Positions 9,678 through 18,919 of a stretch of DNA of 64,000 nt are shown piece by piece (the stretch's first letter is position 1; every line of letters starts with the position of its first letter). The stretch spans positions 2,418,001-2,482,000 of the forward strand of contig OZ252019.1 of the NCBI GenBank assembly GCA_965247435.1, in the 5' to 3' direction. The position numbers were made by a program, and so were the translations under genes. The stretch comes from Ilyomonas sp965247435. Its GTDB lineage: Bacteria; Bacteroidota; Bacteroidia; Chitinophagales; Chitinophagaceae. A model generated the notes under the pieces. That model was not told the DNA's origin, did no database searches, and saw nothing but the letters and a program-made list of their open reading frames with translations.

Positions 9678-9873
9678 ATATTTACTCCTTTTTACATTAG
9701 CTTTTGGCTATGCATGCGCATAGCTGAAACCGCCTGCTGTTGCGCTCAATACAAATGAAACTGTTATTCATCTGCATTGAAGATGCATATACAGCGCATG
9801 TTTCAGCGCGTAGTGCCGCTCACATAAGCTAAATAGCACACCTACCATTTATCAGCAAGAAAATTTCATTTCT

Positions 9874-12138
9874 ATGTATTCATTTAAACTAATTGTTATT
9901 TTATTACTTTTCGCTATACCGGCAATCTCCCAGGACTTAATAGAAGGCAGCATTGTGGACAGCAGCACCAACCTGCCTATCGAAGGCGCAACGGTTACGC
10001 TGCTGCCGGCTAATGCCGCTACAGTTACCAATGCAGGCGGGCGGTTTATTTTTAAACGTAAATATGAGAATGCTACGGGCATAAGCGTAACCGACATCGG
10101 CTATGCACAGCAGACATTCAGTATAGCACAGCTTAAGAGCAACAACAGGCTGGCCATTGCGCAAACGCAGGTGCTACTGCAGGATGTAACGGTGATTGCC
10201 AATGCCGGCGACCAGTACAAGCCGATCAGCCGCACCGATATTGCCATGCGCGGCGTTACCAACTCGCAGGAAGTGCTGCGCATTATACCAGGCATTGTTA
10301 TCGGCCAACACCAGGGTGGCGGCAAAGCAGAACAGATATTCCTGCGCGGCTTCGATGCCGACCACGGTACCGATTTCCGGCTGGATGTAGATGGTTTGCC
10401 CATCAACATGGTGTCTCATGCGCACGGACAAGGCTTTGCCGACAGCCACTTTATTATACCGGAAACGATAGAGAACGTTGATTTTAAAAAAGGTCCTTAT
10501 ACTGCCGGCAAGGGCGACTTTGCCACTACCGGTTTTGTGGATTATAACACCCTTAATGCGCTTACTAAAAATGTAGTAAAGCTGGAAGGCGGCATGTTTG
10601 ATACCTATCGTGCGCTGGGCATGTTTAACCTGCTGAATGATAAAGCGAAGGCCAAAGAGCAATCGTGGTATGTAGCTTCGGAGTACCGCTACTCCAATGC
10701 ATACTTCGATAATCCGCAGCATTTTAACCGCTTTAATTTATTTACAAAGTACAACGGAAAGGTAAGCGCGCACAGCTATCTTACTGCATCGGCTACTACT
10801 TTCTGGAGCAAGTGGGATGCATCCGGCCAGGTGCCGGACCGTGCTATTAAGGAAGGCCTTATCGGCTTTTATGGCGCGCTCGACCCTTTTGAGGGCGGCC
10901 TCACCTACCGCACCAATGCCAACGTGCAATTGACTACTTCGTTTGCCAACGGCGGTGTGCTGAAGAACCAGGTTTATTATTCCAATACGCATTTTGACCT
11001 GCACACCAACTTTACTTTTTACCTTGTTGATACCACCAACGGCGATGAAATACGGCAGAAGGAAAACCGCGACCTCATGGGTTACAACGGCAGCTACAGC
11101 TATGCCGGCTTTGCTGGTAATACCAAGCTTACTACTGAAGCCGGATTACAAGTGCGGTACGACCAGACACATAATTCCGAACTCTCGCACACGGTTGACC
11201 GTACCACCATCCTGCAACGCCTGAAGCTGGGCGATATTAAGGAATTGTCACTGGCACCTTTTCTCAGCGAAACGGTTGGGTTCAGCGATCATTTCAGCAT
11301 CAATGCCGGCCTCCGCTTCGACCAGTATTACCAGCAGTACAACAATAAACTGGCAAGCGACAGCACGCTGCCCGGCGTTGGCGTATATAAGGCCACTGCG
11401 GGCACGCTCAGCCCTAAGCTTAACTTTTACTACCATGCGCACGACGAGCTGCAGTTTTATCTTACTACCGGCCGCGGCTTCCACTCCAACGATACCCGCT
11501 CCGTAGTGGTTGCGCATGGCTACGAGTCGCTCCCGCCCTGCTACAGCGCCGACCTCGGTACGGTGTTTAAACCAACAAAAAATATCTTAATTAATGCGGC
11601 CTTATGGTACATCTATCTTGGACAGGAGTTTGTGTATAGCGGCGACGGCGGCTTTGTGGAATTTAGCGGTAAAACGCGCCGTCTTGGCTTCGACTTTTCG
11701 GGGCGCTACCAGCCGATACGCGCGCTGTATTTTGACGTGGATGTAAACTATGCCAAAGGCCATGCGATAGGCGAAGCTAAAGGAGAAGATTATATACCGC
11801 TGGCGCCTAAATGGACCAGCAGCGGCGGTATTACGTATCTAAACCGGAATGGCCTTAACGGCAGCCTGCGCTACCGCTATGTGGCCGACCGCCCCGCCAA
11901 CGAAGACAACAGCCTTACTGCAGAAGGCTACTTTATTACCGACGCCGTAGTTAACTATACAAAGCCGAAGTATGAAATTGGTTTGGTAATTAATAATGTA
12001 TTAAACACCCGATGGAAAGAAACCCAGTTTGATACCGAAACCCGCCTGAAAAATGAGGTGACGCCGGTAGATGAAATCTGCTTTACGCCGGGCACGCCGT
12101 TCAGCGCAAAATTGAGTTTTACTTTATATTTCAGATAG
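9874..12138 (+). CDS. TonB-dependent outer-membrane receptor
   Basis: The 754-aa protein carries a signal peptide (MYSFKLIVILLLFAIPAISQ), a carboxypeptidase-regulatory-like domain (about 22-105: EGSIVDSSTNLPIEGATVTL), a plug domain (about 115-230, with IFLRGFDADHGTDFRLDVDG and PINMVSHAHGQGF) and a beta-barrel ending in the aromatic KLSFTLYFR. It is the size of a substrate-specific TonB receptor rather than a SusC. The His-rich plug (DHGTD, SHAHGQG) and the upstream HupE-like permease suggest a metal or metal chelate as ligand, which is not proven. It is the last gene before a strong terminator and an IS3 element. Confidence 0.85.
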   Translation: MYSFKLIVILLLFAIPAISQDLIEGSIVDSSTNLPIEGATVTLLPANAATVTNAGGRFIFKRKYENATGISVTDIGYAQQTFSIAQLKSNNRLAIAQTQVLLQDVTVIANAGDQYKPISRTDIAMRGVTNSQEVLRIIPGIVIGQHQGGGKAEQIFLRGFDADHGTDFRLDVDGLPINMVSHAHGQGFADSHFIIPETIENVDFKKGPYTAGKGDFATTGFVDYNTLNALTKNVVKLEGGMFDTYRALGMFNLLNDKAKAKEQSWYVASEYRYSNAYFDNPQHFNRFNLFTKYNGKVSAHSYLTASATTFWSKWDASGQVPDRAIKEGLIGFYGALDPFEGGLTYRTNANVQLTTSFANGGVLKNQVYYSNTHFDLHTNFTFYLVDTTNGDEIRQKENRDLMGYNGSYSYAGFAGNTKLTTEAGLQVRYDQTHNSELSHTVDRTTILQRLKLGDIKELSLAPFLSETVGFSDHFSINAGLRFDQYYQQYNNKLASDSTLPGVGVYKATAGTLSPKLNFYYHAHDELQFYLTTGRGFHSNDTRSVVVAHGYESLPPCYSADLGTVFKPTKNILINAALWYIYLGQEFVYSGDGGFVEFSGKTRRLGFDFSGRYQPIRALYFDVDVNYAKGHAIGEAKGEDYIPLAPKWTSSGGITYLNRNGLNGSLRYRYVADRPANEDNSLTAEGYFITDAVVNYTKPKYEIGLVINNVLNTRWKETQFDTETRLKNEVTPVDEICFTPGTPFSAKLSFTLYFR

Positions 12139-12155
12139 TATAAACCTTATTAACT

Positions 12156-12189
12156 AAAAAGCCCGTGATACAACTGTCACGGGCTTTTT
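12156..12189 (+). terminator. Terminator of the TonB receptor gene
   Basis: A 13-bp perfect stem, AAAAAGCCCGTGA with TCACGGGCTTTTT, has an 8-nt loop and U-rich flanks on both sides. It lies 17 bp after the stop codon. Confidence 0.85.
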
Positions 12190-12377
12190 ATTCTTCACAT
12201 TTGAGATATATTAGCTTGGTGTTTAGAAAAGGAAATGCTTGTAAATAATTAAATGAAACAAAAAGATAACATGCAAGTATATCTTTTTAATATAGTTTTA
12301 TAAGACAATCTCTATAATACTCCCCTAAAATCAGACCACAGGCTTAGTTAAAATATTCATTAATTTAACAAGTCAAA

Positions 12378-12668
12378 ATGAAAAAGCAAACACGCCGTCA
12401 GTTTTCTTCGTCCTTTAAAGCCAAGGTTGCTTTAGAGGCTATCAAGGGCCAGCAAACACTTGCTGAATTAGCCCAAAAGTTTGAAATCAATCAAGTAGTT
12501 ATCTCCCGCTGGAAATCTGAATTTCTGGCTAATATGGGATCTCTGTTTGACAAGCCTGGTAAGCCAGAGGAGCCTGCTGTAGATACTCAGGAACTGTACG
12601 CTCAAATCGGACAGTTGAAAGTCGAGAACGAGTTTTTAAAAAAAAGTTTCAGGAGACTTGGCGGGTAG
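12378..12668 (+). CDS. IS3-family transposase OrfA
   Basis: The 96-aa product has the helix-turn-helix of IS3-family OrfA proteins: RRQFSSSFKAKVALEAIKG, then TLAELAQKFEINQVVISRWK, followed by a leucine-zipper-like stretch (LYAQIGQLKVENEFLKKS) for multimerisation. It binds the terminal repeats of the element. Its final codons overlap an eight-A run at 12638-12645. Slippage by -1 at TTA AAA AAA continues into the OrfB frame as AAG TTT CAG, giving a fused OrfAB of about 374 aa, which is the expected active transposase. OrfA alone normally acts as a regulator of transposition. Confidence 0.92.
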   Translation: MKKQTRRQFSSSFKAKVALEAIKGQQTLAELAQKFEINQVVISRWKSEFLANMGSLFDKPGKPEEPAVDTQELYAQIGQLKVENEFLKKSFRRLGG

Positions 12669-12682
12669 AAGAACGGGCCAGT

Positions 12683-13501
12683 TTGATCAAACCGAGAATC
12701 AAGCTAGTCTCTGTTCGACGCCAATGTGAATTATTGAGTGTTAATAGAAGCCGTTTATATTATCATCCTGTTGCTGAAAAGCCCGAGAACATCAAGATGA
12801 TGGAGGTCATGGATAAACATCTTGTCAACCATCCCACAAAAGGGGTAATGTCCATGGTATTTTTCTTTATTGCACGGGGTTACCCGGTTGGTCCGAAGCG
12901 TATCAGACGGTTATTCAGGATCATGGGACATCGCACCATGTACCGCAGGAAGAACCTGACCAAACAAGGAATAAAGGAATTTATTAAGCCGTATTTACTG
13001 AAAGGTCTGCAGATTACGCATGCCAATCAAGTTTGGTGTACCGACATAACATATATTCCAATGCGCCACGGATTTTTATATCTTACGGCTATCATGGATG
13101 TATACAGTCGAAAGATCGTAGGCTGGTCAATCAGTAACTCGATGACAGCTCAATGGTGTAAAGAAGTCCTGGAAGAAGCCATTGCAATCTATGGCAAACC
13201 GGAGATTGTTAATTCCGACCAGGGTTGCCAGTATACTAGCGCCGTATGGACTCAATTTTTAGATGCTGAGCAAATAAAGATATCAATGGATGGCAAGGGA
13301 AGAGCCCTTGACAATATCTGGATAGAAAGGTTTTGGAAATCGCTGAAATACGACTATGTCTACCTGAACCCCGCTGAAGATGGTTTTGAACTCTATGAGG
13401 GAGTTCAAAACCATATCAGCTACTACCATAATAAAATACATCATACAACGACGGAAACACCTGATGAACGCTATAGAAAATCAATACAAAATGCAACCTA
13501 A
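12683..13501 (+). CDS. IS3-family transposase OrfB (rve/DDE integrase core)
   Basis: Counting from the TTG at 12683 the frame gives 272 aa, but the real product probably starts by frameshift from orfA at about 12644, because that frame is open back to the slippery A-run. The DDE catalytic triad is intact: D121 in WCTDITYIP, D179 in NSDQG and E215 in WIERFWKSLK, with 35 residues between the second D and the E, as in the DD(35)E class. The usual K/R seven residues after E is present (ERFWKSLK). A helix-turn-helix-like N-terminal region (CELLSVNRSRLYY) matches the HTH_21 part of IS3 transposases. Confidence 0.92.
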   Translation: MIKPRIKLVSVRRQCELLSVNRSRLYYHPVAEKPENIKMMEVMDKHLVNHPTKGVMSMVFFFIARGYPVGPKRIRRLFRIMGHRTMYRRKNLTKQGIKEFIKPYLLKGLQITHANQVWCTDITYIPMRHGFLYLTAIMDVYSRKIVGWSISNSMTAQWCKEVLEEAIAIYGKPEIVNSDQGCQYTSAVWTQFLDAEQIKISMDGKGRALDNIWIERFWKSLKYDYVYLNPAEDGFELYEGVQNHISYYHNKIHHTTTETPDERYRKSIQNAT

Positions 13502-13576
13502 TTTATAACTTATAAAGCATCCCTGTTGGTCTCAAATTAGGGAAGTATTATACTCCTCACCATCTAACTGCGCTTT

Positions 13577-15028
13577 ATGAAAACAATATTAATCTCAATG
13601 AGTATTGTAACCGTTTTACTAACTATTCCTTCTTTACTTTTTTCTCAACCTCCGGCAATCAGTTGTACACCGCCAGGCACTGCCTGTATTCATACACCTT
13701 ATAATGGCACTATCAATTTAGATATGCCCTCAGGTTTAAATTTACATACCATATCAGATACGCCGATAACGATTTCTTATGCTAAAGACCCTTTACCCAC
13801 AAATTTTAGCGATGTAAAATATAAAGATGATGAGAAATATAAAGCGCCTTGCAGCAAACCAGCCAATAATGAATGCAGTAATGATGGGAGCAGTTTAGTA
13901 TATGATGTGTATTACCCAACAGACATTGATACCTTTAGCTATAAAAACTGCCCCTTGCCTGTAGTTATTCTCTTCCATGCCGGCGGCTTTATAGAATGTT
14001 CCAATTTCAGGCAGCCGGGTATTGTGATTGTATGCCAGGAACTGGCAAAACGTGGATTTATTGCGATTAGCGTTCAATATCGCACAGGCCGTATAATTGA
14101 TACTTTCAATGCTAATCTTACTACTGTACAACAGGAACTTGCTATATACCGAGCCTGTCAGGATGCCAGAGGTGCAATCAGAAGCATTATCAAACGACAG
14201 CAAAAAGAAGGGATTGACCCTAATATTCACGACCCTTATCGGATAGACGAAAACAGGATCTTCGTAGGCGGTTTTAGTGCAGGCGGCGTAATTGCTATGA
14301 GCGCTTCCTGGTATAAGCCTGCAATGGTATATGCTGTGTTTCCCAATGGCACCGGAAGTCCAACCATACAACAAGCATTAGGGGATATTGATGCTAACTT
14401 TTACTATGCCTCAAAAACGGAGGTTCCAAATTTTCAGTCAAGAATAGTCGGTAATGCCTGTATGTGGGGTGCAATTGGCATTCCTTATTTAAACGATCTC
14501 GATGAGTATGCCTTTTTTGATTCTTCGCTTTTGAAGCCATTAATTTCCTTCCAGGGAAAAAAGGATAATGTTTTTCCATATCTGGACGGAACTCGACAAT
14601 ATGTAAATTTTTATTCCACTTCAAGCAGTATTTATAATTCTGAAGGGCTTTGTGTTAACCCGGCTTATAGCCCTTATTACTTAGATCACGATGGAACATC
14701 TGTAGATTTAATAAATGGAAGTACTTTAAATATGAGAAACATACTTATTCATTATAATATACTAAATGAACATTATGTAGATTGTGATATGTTTCATGGA
14801 TTTACGACTGATTTAAGCGGTTTCCACGGCAATTTTGGTACCAGCGCCAACACCGAAGCTGCTGCATCCGTGTACCTTGCAAAACGCATTGCTACTTTCT
14901 TTCAGGCAGTGTTAACGGTCGTAAATTTAGCGCCTGGAACTTTGGGAACTGATTATTTTCCGGATTGCCCAAATACCCGTATTAAGTGTACTTCTCAAAC
15001 CACAACTTGCATCAACTGCACTAACTAA
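13577..15028 (+). CDS. Secreted alpha/beta-hydrolase (carboxylesterase-like)
   Basis: This 483-aa protein has a signal peptide (ISMSIVTVLLTIPSLLFSQ). The esterase/lipase signature is clear: an oxyanion-hole motif VVILFHAGGF, the nucleophile elbow GGFSAGG with Ser, an acidic candidate in SFQGKKDNVFPY and a His candidate in DMFHGF. This is the arrangement of hormone-sensitive-lipase or type-B-like esterases. Cysteines are frequent, and the C-terminus is CPNTRIKCTSQTTTCINCTN, pointing to disulfides in an exported protein. No T9SS tail is present. The IS3 right end lies only 24 bp upstream of the ATG, so the native promoter was probably displaced. A delta-60 repeat protein follows after 22 bp, probably in the same transcript. 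Confidence 0.8.
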   Translation: MKTILISMSIVTVLLTIPSLLFSQPPAISCTPPGTACIHTPYNGTINLDMPSGLNLHTISDTPITISYAKDPLPTNFSDVKYKDDEKYKAPCSKPANNECSNDGSSLVYDVYYPTDIDTFSYKNCPLPVVILFHAGGFIECSNFRQPGIVIVCQELAKRGFIAISVQYRTGRIIDTFNANLTTVQQELAIYRACQDARGAIRSIIKRQQKEGIDPNIHDPYRIDENRIFVGGFSAGGVIAMSASWYKPAMVYAVFPNGTGSPTIQQALGDIDANFYYASKTEVPNFQSRIVGNACMWGAIGIPYLNDLDEYAFFDSSLLKPLISFQGKKDNVFPYLDGTRQYVNFYSTSSSIYNSEGLCVNPAYSPYYLDHDGTSVDLINGSTLNMRNILIHYNILNEHYVDCDMFHGFTTDLSGFHGNFGTSANTEAAASVYLAKRIATFFQAVLTVVNLAPGTLGTDYFPDCPNTRIKCTSQTTTCINCTN

Positions 15029-15050
15029 AACTATAAAAAAAATTTACATT

Positions 15051-16829
15051 ATGAAATACTTATTTACACTGTTCTTTTTTTTAAACATTGCGACTATTGG
15101 CTATAACCAATCTGGCACTTTAGATAAAACTTTTGGTGATAGCGGTGTTGCAATTGACAAACAAGCTAATGGTAGCTGCCACAACTTGATTCTTCAAAAA
15201 GACGGAAAGATAGTAAGTATTGGCACTGATTATAGTAGCTATGGTAACTCTTTACTAGTCCGCTACAATACAGATGGTGCGCCAGACCTTTCATTCGGAG
15301 ACAGTGGCAAGGTAATTTCAGAATTTTCGCCACGTGGGTCTTCCGGTGATTATGGAGTTTTACAGGCAGATGGTAAGATTATAGTTGCAGGTAACATCGG
15401 GGGGGATCTTGCAGTGGTAAAATATAATCCCGATGGTAAGTTAGATAGTGCCTTTGGTACTAACGGCCTTGTAATAGAATCATTCGGTGCTATACAAAAA
15501 ACTTCTGGTGTTGTATTACAATCAGATGGCAAGATTGTAGTATTCGGTGCCACTTATACTACTTCAGAAGATCGTATTCCTACTAATCTCTATATTGTCC
15601 GCTATAATAGTAATGGCAGCCTTGACCAAAGCTTTGGCAACAAAGGCATTCACCAGGAGTTTGATCTGGATCCCATTGATGTTGCAGGCGTAGCCTTGCA
15701 AGAGGATGGGAAAATAGTCATTGGCGGAAGCTATGCAGTTTCCAAGTCACTTGCTTTCTTCGTAAAGCGCTATACAAAAGATGGCTTTCCAGATACTGGT
15801 TTCGGAACGCAGGGCGAAGCGCAATATAGCTTTTCTGAGCCTACTGATTACACATCTAATACCTCAATAGCATTGCAACAAGATGGTAGGATTGTATGTG
15901 GCGGCAGTTCGTCTGCAATGGGATCATATATTTATAATGCCACAGTAGTGCGCTTTAATACTGATGGCAGTACCGATAAAAGTTTTGGAAACAATGGAAT
16001 AGTTGTTACCCCACTTGACGCCAAAACCGGACTTGCGATTAATGATATTGCTATAGAGGCTAATGGAAAAATTATTGCAGGTGCACGTGCATATGATGGC
16101 TTCTTTTTTCAATTCAGCAACTTTGCTTCGATTCAATATACAAGTAACGGAACTGTAGATTCTTCCTATGGCACAAATGGCATTGAGATAACTACTTTGG
16201 ATGGAAAAGTTATTCCTACCAGTCTGGCTTTACAGCAGGACGGCAAGTTGATTTTGGGAGGTAATTTATATACTCCTTCTGCCGCACCTTATAATTTTAT
16301 AACACTTGTTCGTTATAACGGCGATAATACCAAACAGCCGCTTGCCATCCGCATCAAGCGCTGGCTGCAGCATCATGGCATCAGCTGGCAGTTAACCCAA
16401 AACAGCAATGTTCGTTATTATACTATACAAAGAAGTAATGATGGTATAGTATATAAAGAGATAGCAAAGCTCCCCAACAGCAGTAGTAATTATGAGGATG
16501 CAACAGCGATAACAGGCAACAGTTATTACCGCCTCGCTGCCATAGCCAAAGATGGCAGCCGCACCTACTCCAATACCGTACTGATAGATGAATCTTCACA
16601 GGTAAAAATATTCCCCAATCCGGTACACAATACGCTGCAGTTGCAGGGATTATCTGCCGATAGTAAAACGAACATCAGCATCACCGACTTCAATGGCAGT
16701 GTGCGCACCACCGCTACAACAGGCGGCGGCAGCTACAGTGTAAACACCGCCAACCTTACGCCCGGCAACTACCTGCTCAAGCTACAACACAACGGTACGG
16801 TAACCACGCAAGCTTTTGTAAAGGAGTAA
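15051..16829 (+). CDS. Delta-60 repeat protein with T9SS sorting domain
   Basis: The 592-aa protein has a signal peptide (YLFTLFFFLNIATIGYNQS) and seven delta-60 repeats, each marked by an LDxxFGxxG motif: LDKTFGDSG, PDLSFGDSG, LDSAFGTNG, LDQSFGNKG, PDTGFGTQG, TDKSFGNNG and VDSSYGTNG, alternating with LQxDGKIVxGG strands, which suggests a beta-propeller. A T9SS type A tail closes the protein (VKIFPNPVHNTLQLQG through GNYLLKLQHNG). It should be a cell-surface or secreted protein. No catalytic motif is seen, so an adhesive or scaffolding role is only a guess. Confidence 0.85.
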   Translation: MKYLFTLFFFLNIATIGYNQSGTLDKTFGDSGVAIDKQANGSCHNLILQKDGKIVSIGTDYSSYGNSLLVRYNTDGAPDLSFGDSGKVISEFSPRGSSGDYGVLQADGKIIVAGNIGGDLAVVKYNPDGKLDSAFGTNGLVIESFGAIQKTSGVVLQSDGKIVVFGATYTTSEDRIPTNLYIVRYNSNGSLDQSFGNKGIHQEFDLDPIDVAGVALQEDGKIVIGGSYAVSKSLAFFVKRYTKDGFPDTGFGTQGEAQYSFSEPTDYTSNTSIALQQDGRIVCGGSSSAMGSYIYNATVVRFNTDGSTDKSFGNNGIVVTPLDAKTGLAINDIAIEANGKIIAGARAYDGFFFQFSNFASIQYTSNGTVDSSYGTNGIEITTLDGKVIPTSLALQQDGKLILGGNLYTPSAAPYNFITLVRYNGDNTKQPLAIRIKRWLQHHGISWQLTQNSNVRYYTIQRSNDGIVYKEIAKLPNSSSNYEDATAITGNSYYRLAAIAKDGSRTYSNTVLIDESSQVKIFPNPVHNTLQLQGLSADSKTNISITDFNGSVRTTATTGGGSYSVNTANLTPGNYLLKLQHNGTVTTQAFVKE

Positions 16830-16850
16830 AGCATTATATAATTAATTATT

Positions 16851-16881
16851 AAAAGCCATAGCGCAATGCGCTATGGCTTTT
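16851..16881 (+). terminator. Bidirectional hairpin terminator upstream of the ars operon
   Basis: A 15-bp perfect stem, AAAAGCCATAGCGCA with TGCGCTATGGCTTTT, closes on a single A. It ends the delta-60 transcript. A near copy lies at 19387-19419, on the other side of the ars operon. Confidence 0.8.
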
Positions 16882-17004
16882 GTGTCTGCCTACTTTGCCT
16901 GTGGAGGAACCTGATTAACAGGAAGCGGGATTAGGAACAGAATAAATGTGCGGCTTTTACTGTGTGTACACCGCTGAGTATTTTTTACCGGAATTTATAC
17001 GCAA

Positions 17005-17044
17005 TTGTTTTTTTAAAACAACTTCATCGTAATATTGCAATATT
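17005..17044 (+). promoter_or_regulatory. ars promoter with overlapping palindromic operator
   Basis: The 14-bp perfect palindrome AATATTGCAATATT lies at 17031-17044, ending 10 bp before the arsR start codon. It overlaps a TAATATTG (-7-like, 17030-17037), with TTG at 17005-17007 as a possible -33. ArsR/SmtB repressors bind AT-rich dyads at the promoter of their own operon, so this is the natural autoregulatory site. Confidence 0.6.
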
Positions 17045-17054
17045 AAAGTAAACT

Positions 17055-17384
17055 ATGGGCGCTACAAAAACAGCACATTTTACCAACAAGCAAAACGCGA
17101 TTGCTACGATGGCCAAAGCAATAGGGCATCCGGCCAGGATTGCTATTCTCGAATACCTGATAAAAGTGGATACCTGCATCTGCGGCGATATTGTAAACGA
17201 ACTGCCGCTTGCGCAGCCTACTATTTCCCAGCACCTGAAAGAACTTAAAAACGCAGGATTGATAAAGGGAAACATTGAAGGTAACACCGTTTGCTACTGC
17301 ATAGACGAAAAAGCAATTGAAAGACTGCAAAGCTATTTCGGCGCGATTTCAATCAAATTAAATAAGAAAAACAATTGTTGTTAA
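17055..17384 (+). CDS. arsR: ArsR-family metalloregulatory repressor
   Basis: This 109-aa winged-helix protein shows the ArsR core: KAIGHPARIAILEYLIK, a recognition helix QPTISQHLKELKNAGLI and a wing EGNTVCYCI. Cys41 and Cys43 in DTCICGDIV occupy the place of the classical alpha-3 As(III) site (ELCVCDL), and the chain ends in CysCys (108-109), which could add ligands. It should repress the operon until arsenite binds. It is the first of four genes (arsR, arsM, aquaglyceroporin, arsC) with gaps of 14 and 9 bp and a 4-bp overlap. A perfect dyad covers its promoter. Confidence 0.9.
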   Translation: MGATKTAHFTNKQNAIATMAKAIGHPARIAILEYLIKVDTCICGDIVNELPLAQPTISQHLKELKNAGLIKGNIEGNTVCYCIDEKAIERLQSYFGAISIKLNKKNNCC

Positions 17385-17398
17385 TTAAATAAAATATC

Positions 17399-18235
17399 AT
17401 GGAAAACTCAACTGACCTCAAAGAACTGGTAAAACAGAAATACAGTGAAATTGCCTTACAGGACAAAGAAACCAATCAATCATCCTGCTGCGGCTCTGGC
17501 GGCTGCTCTACAGAAGTGTACAACATTATGAGCGATGATTACACGACTTTAAACGGTTATAACCCGGATGCAGACCTGGGTTTAGGCTGTGGCCTGCCTA
17601 CGCAATTCGCCCGTATAAAAAACGGCGACACGGTAATAGATTTAGGCAGCGGAGCAGGCAACGATTGCTTTATTGCAAGAGCCGAAACCGGGGCCGACGG
17701 CAAAGTAATAGGTATTGATTTTACACCAGCCATGATTGAGAAAGCAAGAACCAACACAGCAAAGCGCGGCTATTACAACGTGGAGTTCCGGCAGGGTGAT
17801 ATTGAAAACATCCCGGTCGCTGCAAACGTTGCGGATGTAATTGTAAGCAATTGCGTGCTCAACCTGGTACCCGATAAAGACGCGGTGTTTAAAGATATTT
17901 TCCGGGTGTTGAAACAAGGCGGCCACTTCAGCATTTCGGATGTGGTGCTGATTGGTAATCTTCCCGATGCGTTGCGCAGAGATGCCGAAATGTATGCAGG
18001 CTGCGTGGCCGGCGCTATACAAAAGGAAACTTACTTGGAACTGATACAATCCAACAATTTTACCAATATCACCATTCAAAAAGAAAAACCCATTACCATT
18101 CCCGACGATATTTTAAAAAACTATCTGGACGAAGAAGAGCGGTCGGCTTTTAAAAACGGCGACACCGGCATCTTCAGCATCACTGTGTATGCAGAAAAAG
18201 CAGCTGCCTGCTGCGGCACAGATTGCTGCAATTAA
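17399..18235 (+). CDS. arsM: Arsenite S-adenosylmethionine methyltransferase
   Basis: The 278-aa protein has the SAM-binding motif I VIDLGSGAGNDC (79-90) and the three cysteines that coordinate As(III) in ArsM: Cys64 in LGCGLP, Cys152 in SNCVLNL and Cys202 in YAGCVAGA. An N-terminal CC...C cluster (30, 31, 36) and a C-terminal CCGTDCCN tail add thiols. ArsM converts arsenite through methylated species to volatile or less retained forms. It lies between arsR and the aquaglyceroporin gene, so it should be co-induced. Assignment is firm because all catalytic cysteines are conserved. Confidence 0.92.
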   Translation: MENSTDLKELVKQKYSEIALQDKETNQSSCCGSGGCSTEVYNIMSDDYTTLNGYNPDADLGLGCGLPTQFARIKNGDTVIDLGSGAGNDCFIARAETGADGKVIGIDFTPAMIEKARTNTAKRGYYNVEFRQGDIENIPVAANVADVIVSNCVLNLVPDKDAVFKDIFRVLKQGGHFSISDVVLIGNLPDALRRDAEMYAGCVAGAIQKETYLELIQSNNFTNITIQKEKPITIPDDILKNYLDEEERSAFKNGDTGIFSITVYAEKAAACCGTDCCN

Positions 18236-18244
18236 ATAAATGCA

Positions 18245-18919
18245 ATGCTGCTCCTGAGAAAATGTGTTGCCGAACTAATCGGCACGTTTGCACTGGTGTT
18301 TTGTGGCACCGGCGCTATTGTGGTTAACCAGCAAACGGCCGGAGCAATCTCACATGCCGGCATTGCCATAACATTTGGGCTGATTGTGATGGCTATGATC
18401 TATACACTGGGTAACATTTCGGGCGCGCATTTAAACCCGGCAGTGACCATCGCTTTTACCCTGGCCAAACGTTTCCGGCTACTGCATATTCTGCCATACA
18501 TCGCCAGCCAGTTGGCGGGTGCATTACTGGCAAGCAGTATCCTTCATGCGCTGTTTCCGGCTAATGAAACATTAGGCGCCACACTGCCCGCAGGATCGGA
18601 TATGCAATGTTTTATCTTAGAATTTATCCTTACTTTCTTTTTGATGCTGGTAATCATCCATGTAGCCACCGGCAGCAAAGAGCAGGGCATGTTTGCAGGG
18701 CTCGCAATCGGATCAACCGTATTGCTGGAAGCCATGTTTGCAGGTCCTGTTTGTGGCGCGAGTATGAACCCGGCACGGTCGGTTGCACCGGCTGTTATAA
18801 GCGGTTATATCGTGCATTTATGGATTTATATAATTGCGCCGGTTGCGGGCGCGGCTTTAGCAATACCGGTCTGGAAATTTCTTAACAATGAATCAGCTAC
18901 AACAAAAAGTTCAACATGA
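18245..18919 (+). CDS. aqpS: MIP-family aquaglyceroporin (AqpS-like)
   Basis: The 224-aa protein has six predicted transmembrane helices and both NPA boxes, GAHLNPAVT (64-66) and GASMNPARS (175-177). MIP channels conduct neutral solutes such as glycerol and As(OH)3. In a few bacteria an AqpS replaces the ArsB or Acr3 pump: arsenate enters by phosphate transporters, ArsC reduces it, and arsenite leaves down its gradient through the channel. No arsB, acr3 or arsA gene is in this operon, which fits that design. The stop codon overlaps the arsC start (ATGA). The symbol rests on context; by sequence alone it could be a general aquaporin. Confidence 0.82.
   Translation: MLLLRKCVAELIGTFALVFCGTGAIVVNQQTAGAISHAGIAITFGLIVMAMIYTLGNISGAHLNPAVTIAFTLAKRFRLLHILPYIASQLAGALLASSILHALFPANETLGATLPAGSDMQCFILEFILTFFLMLVIIHVATGSKEQGMFAGLAIGSTVLLEAMFAGPVCGASMNPARSVAPAVISGYIVHLWIYIIAPVAGAALAIPVWKFLNNESATTKSST

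Larger units (their letters stand above)
12313..13552 (+). mobile_element. IS3-family insertion sequence, apparently complete (about 1240 bp)
   Basis: The element is bounded by 26-bp imperfect inverted repeats, 12313-12338 and 13527-13552, 22 of 26 positions matching; both outer ends read TATAATACT inward. The trinucleotide CTC flanks it on both sides (12310-12312 and 13553-13555), consistent with a 3-bp target duplication. It encodes orfA and orfB in overlapping phases joined by a -1 frameshift signal. The intact repeats and frames suggest a recent insertion. It lies between the terminator of the TonB receptor gene and the start of the esterase gene. Confidence 0.88.
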
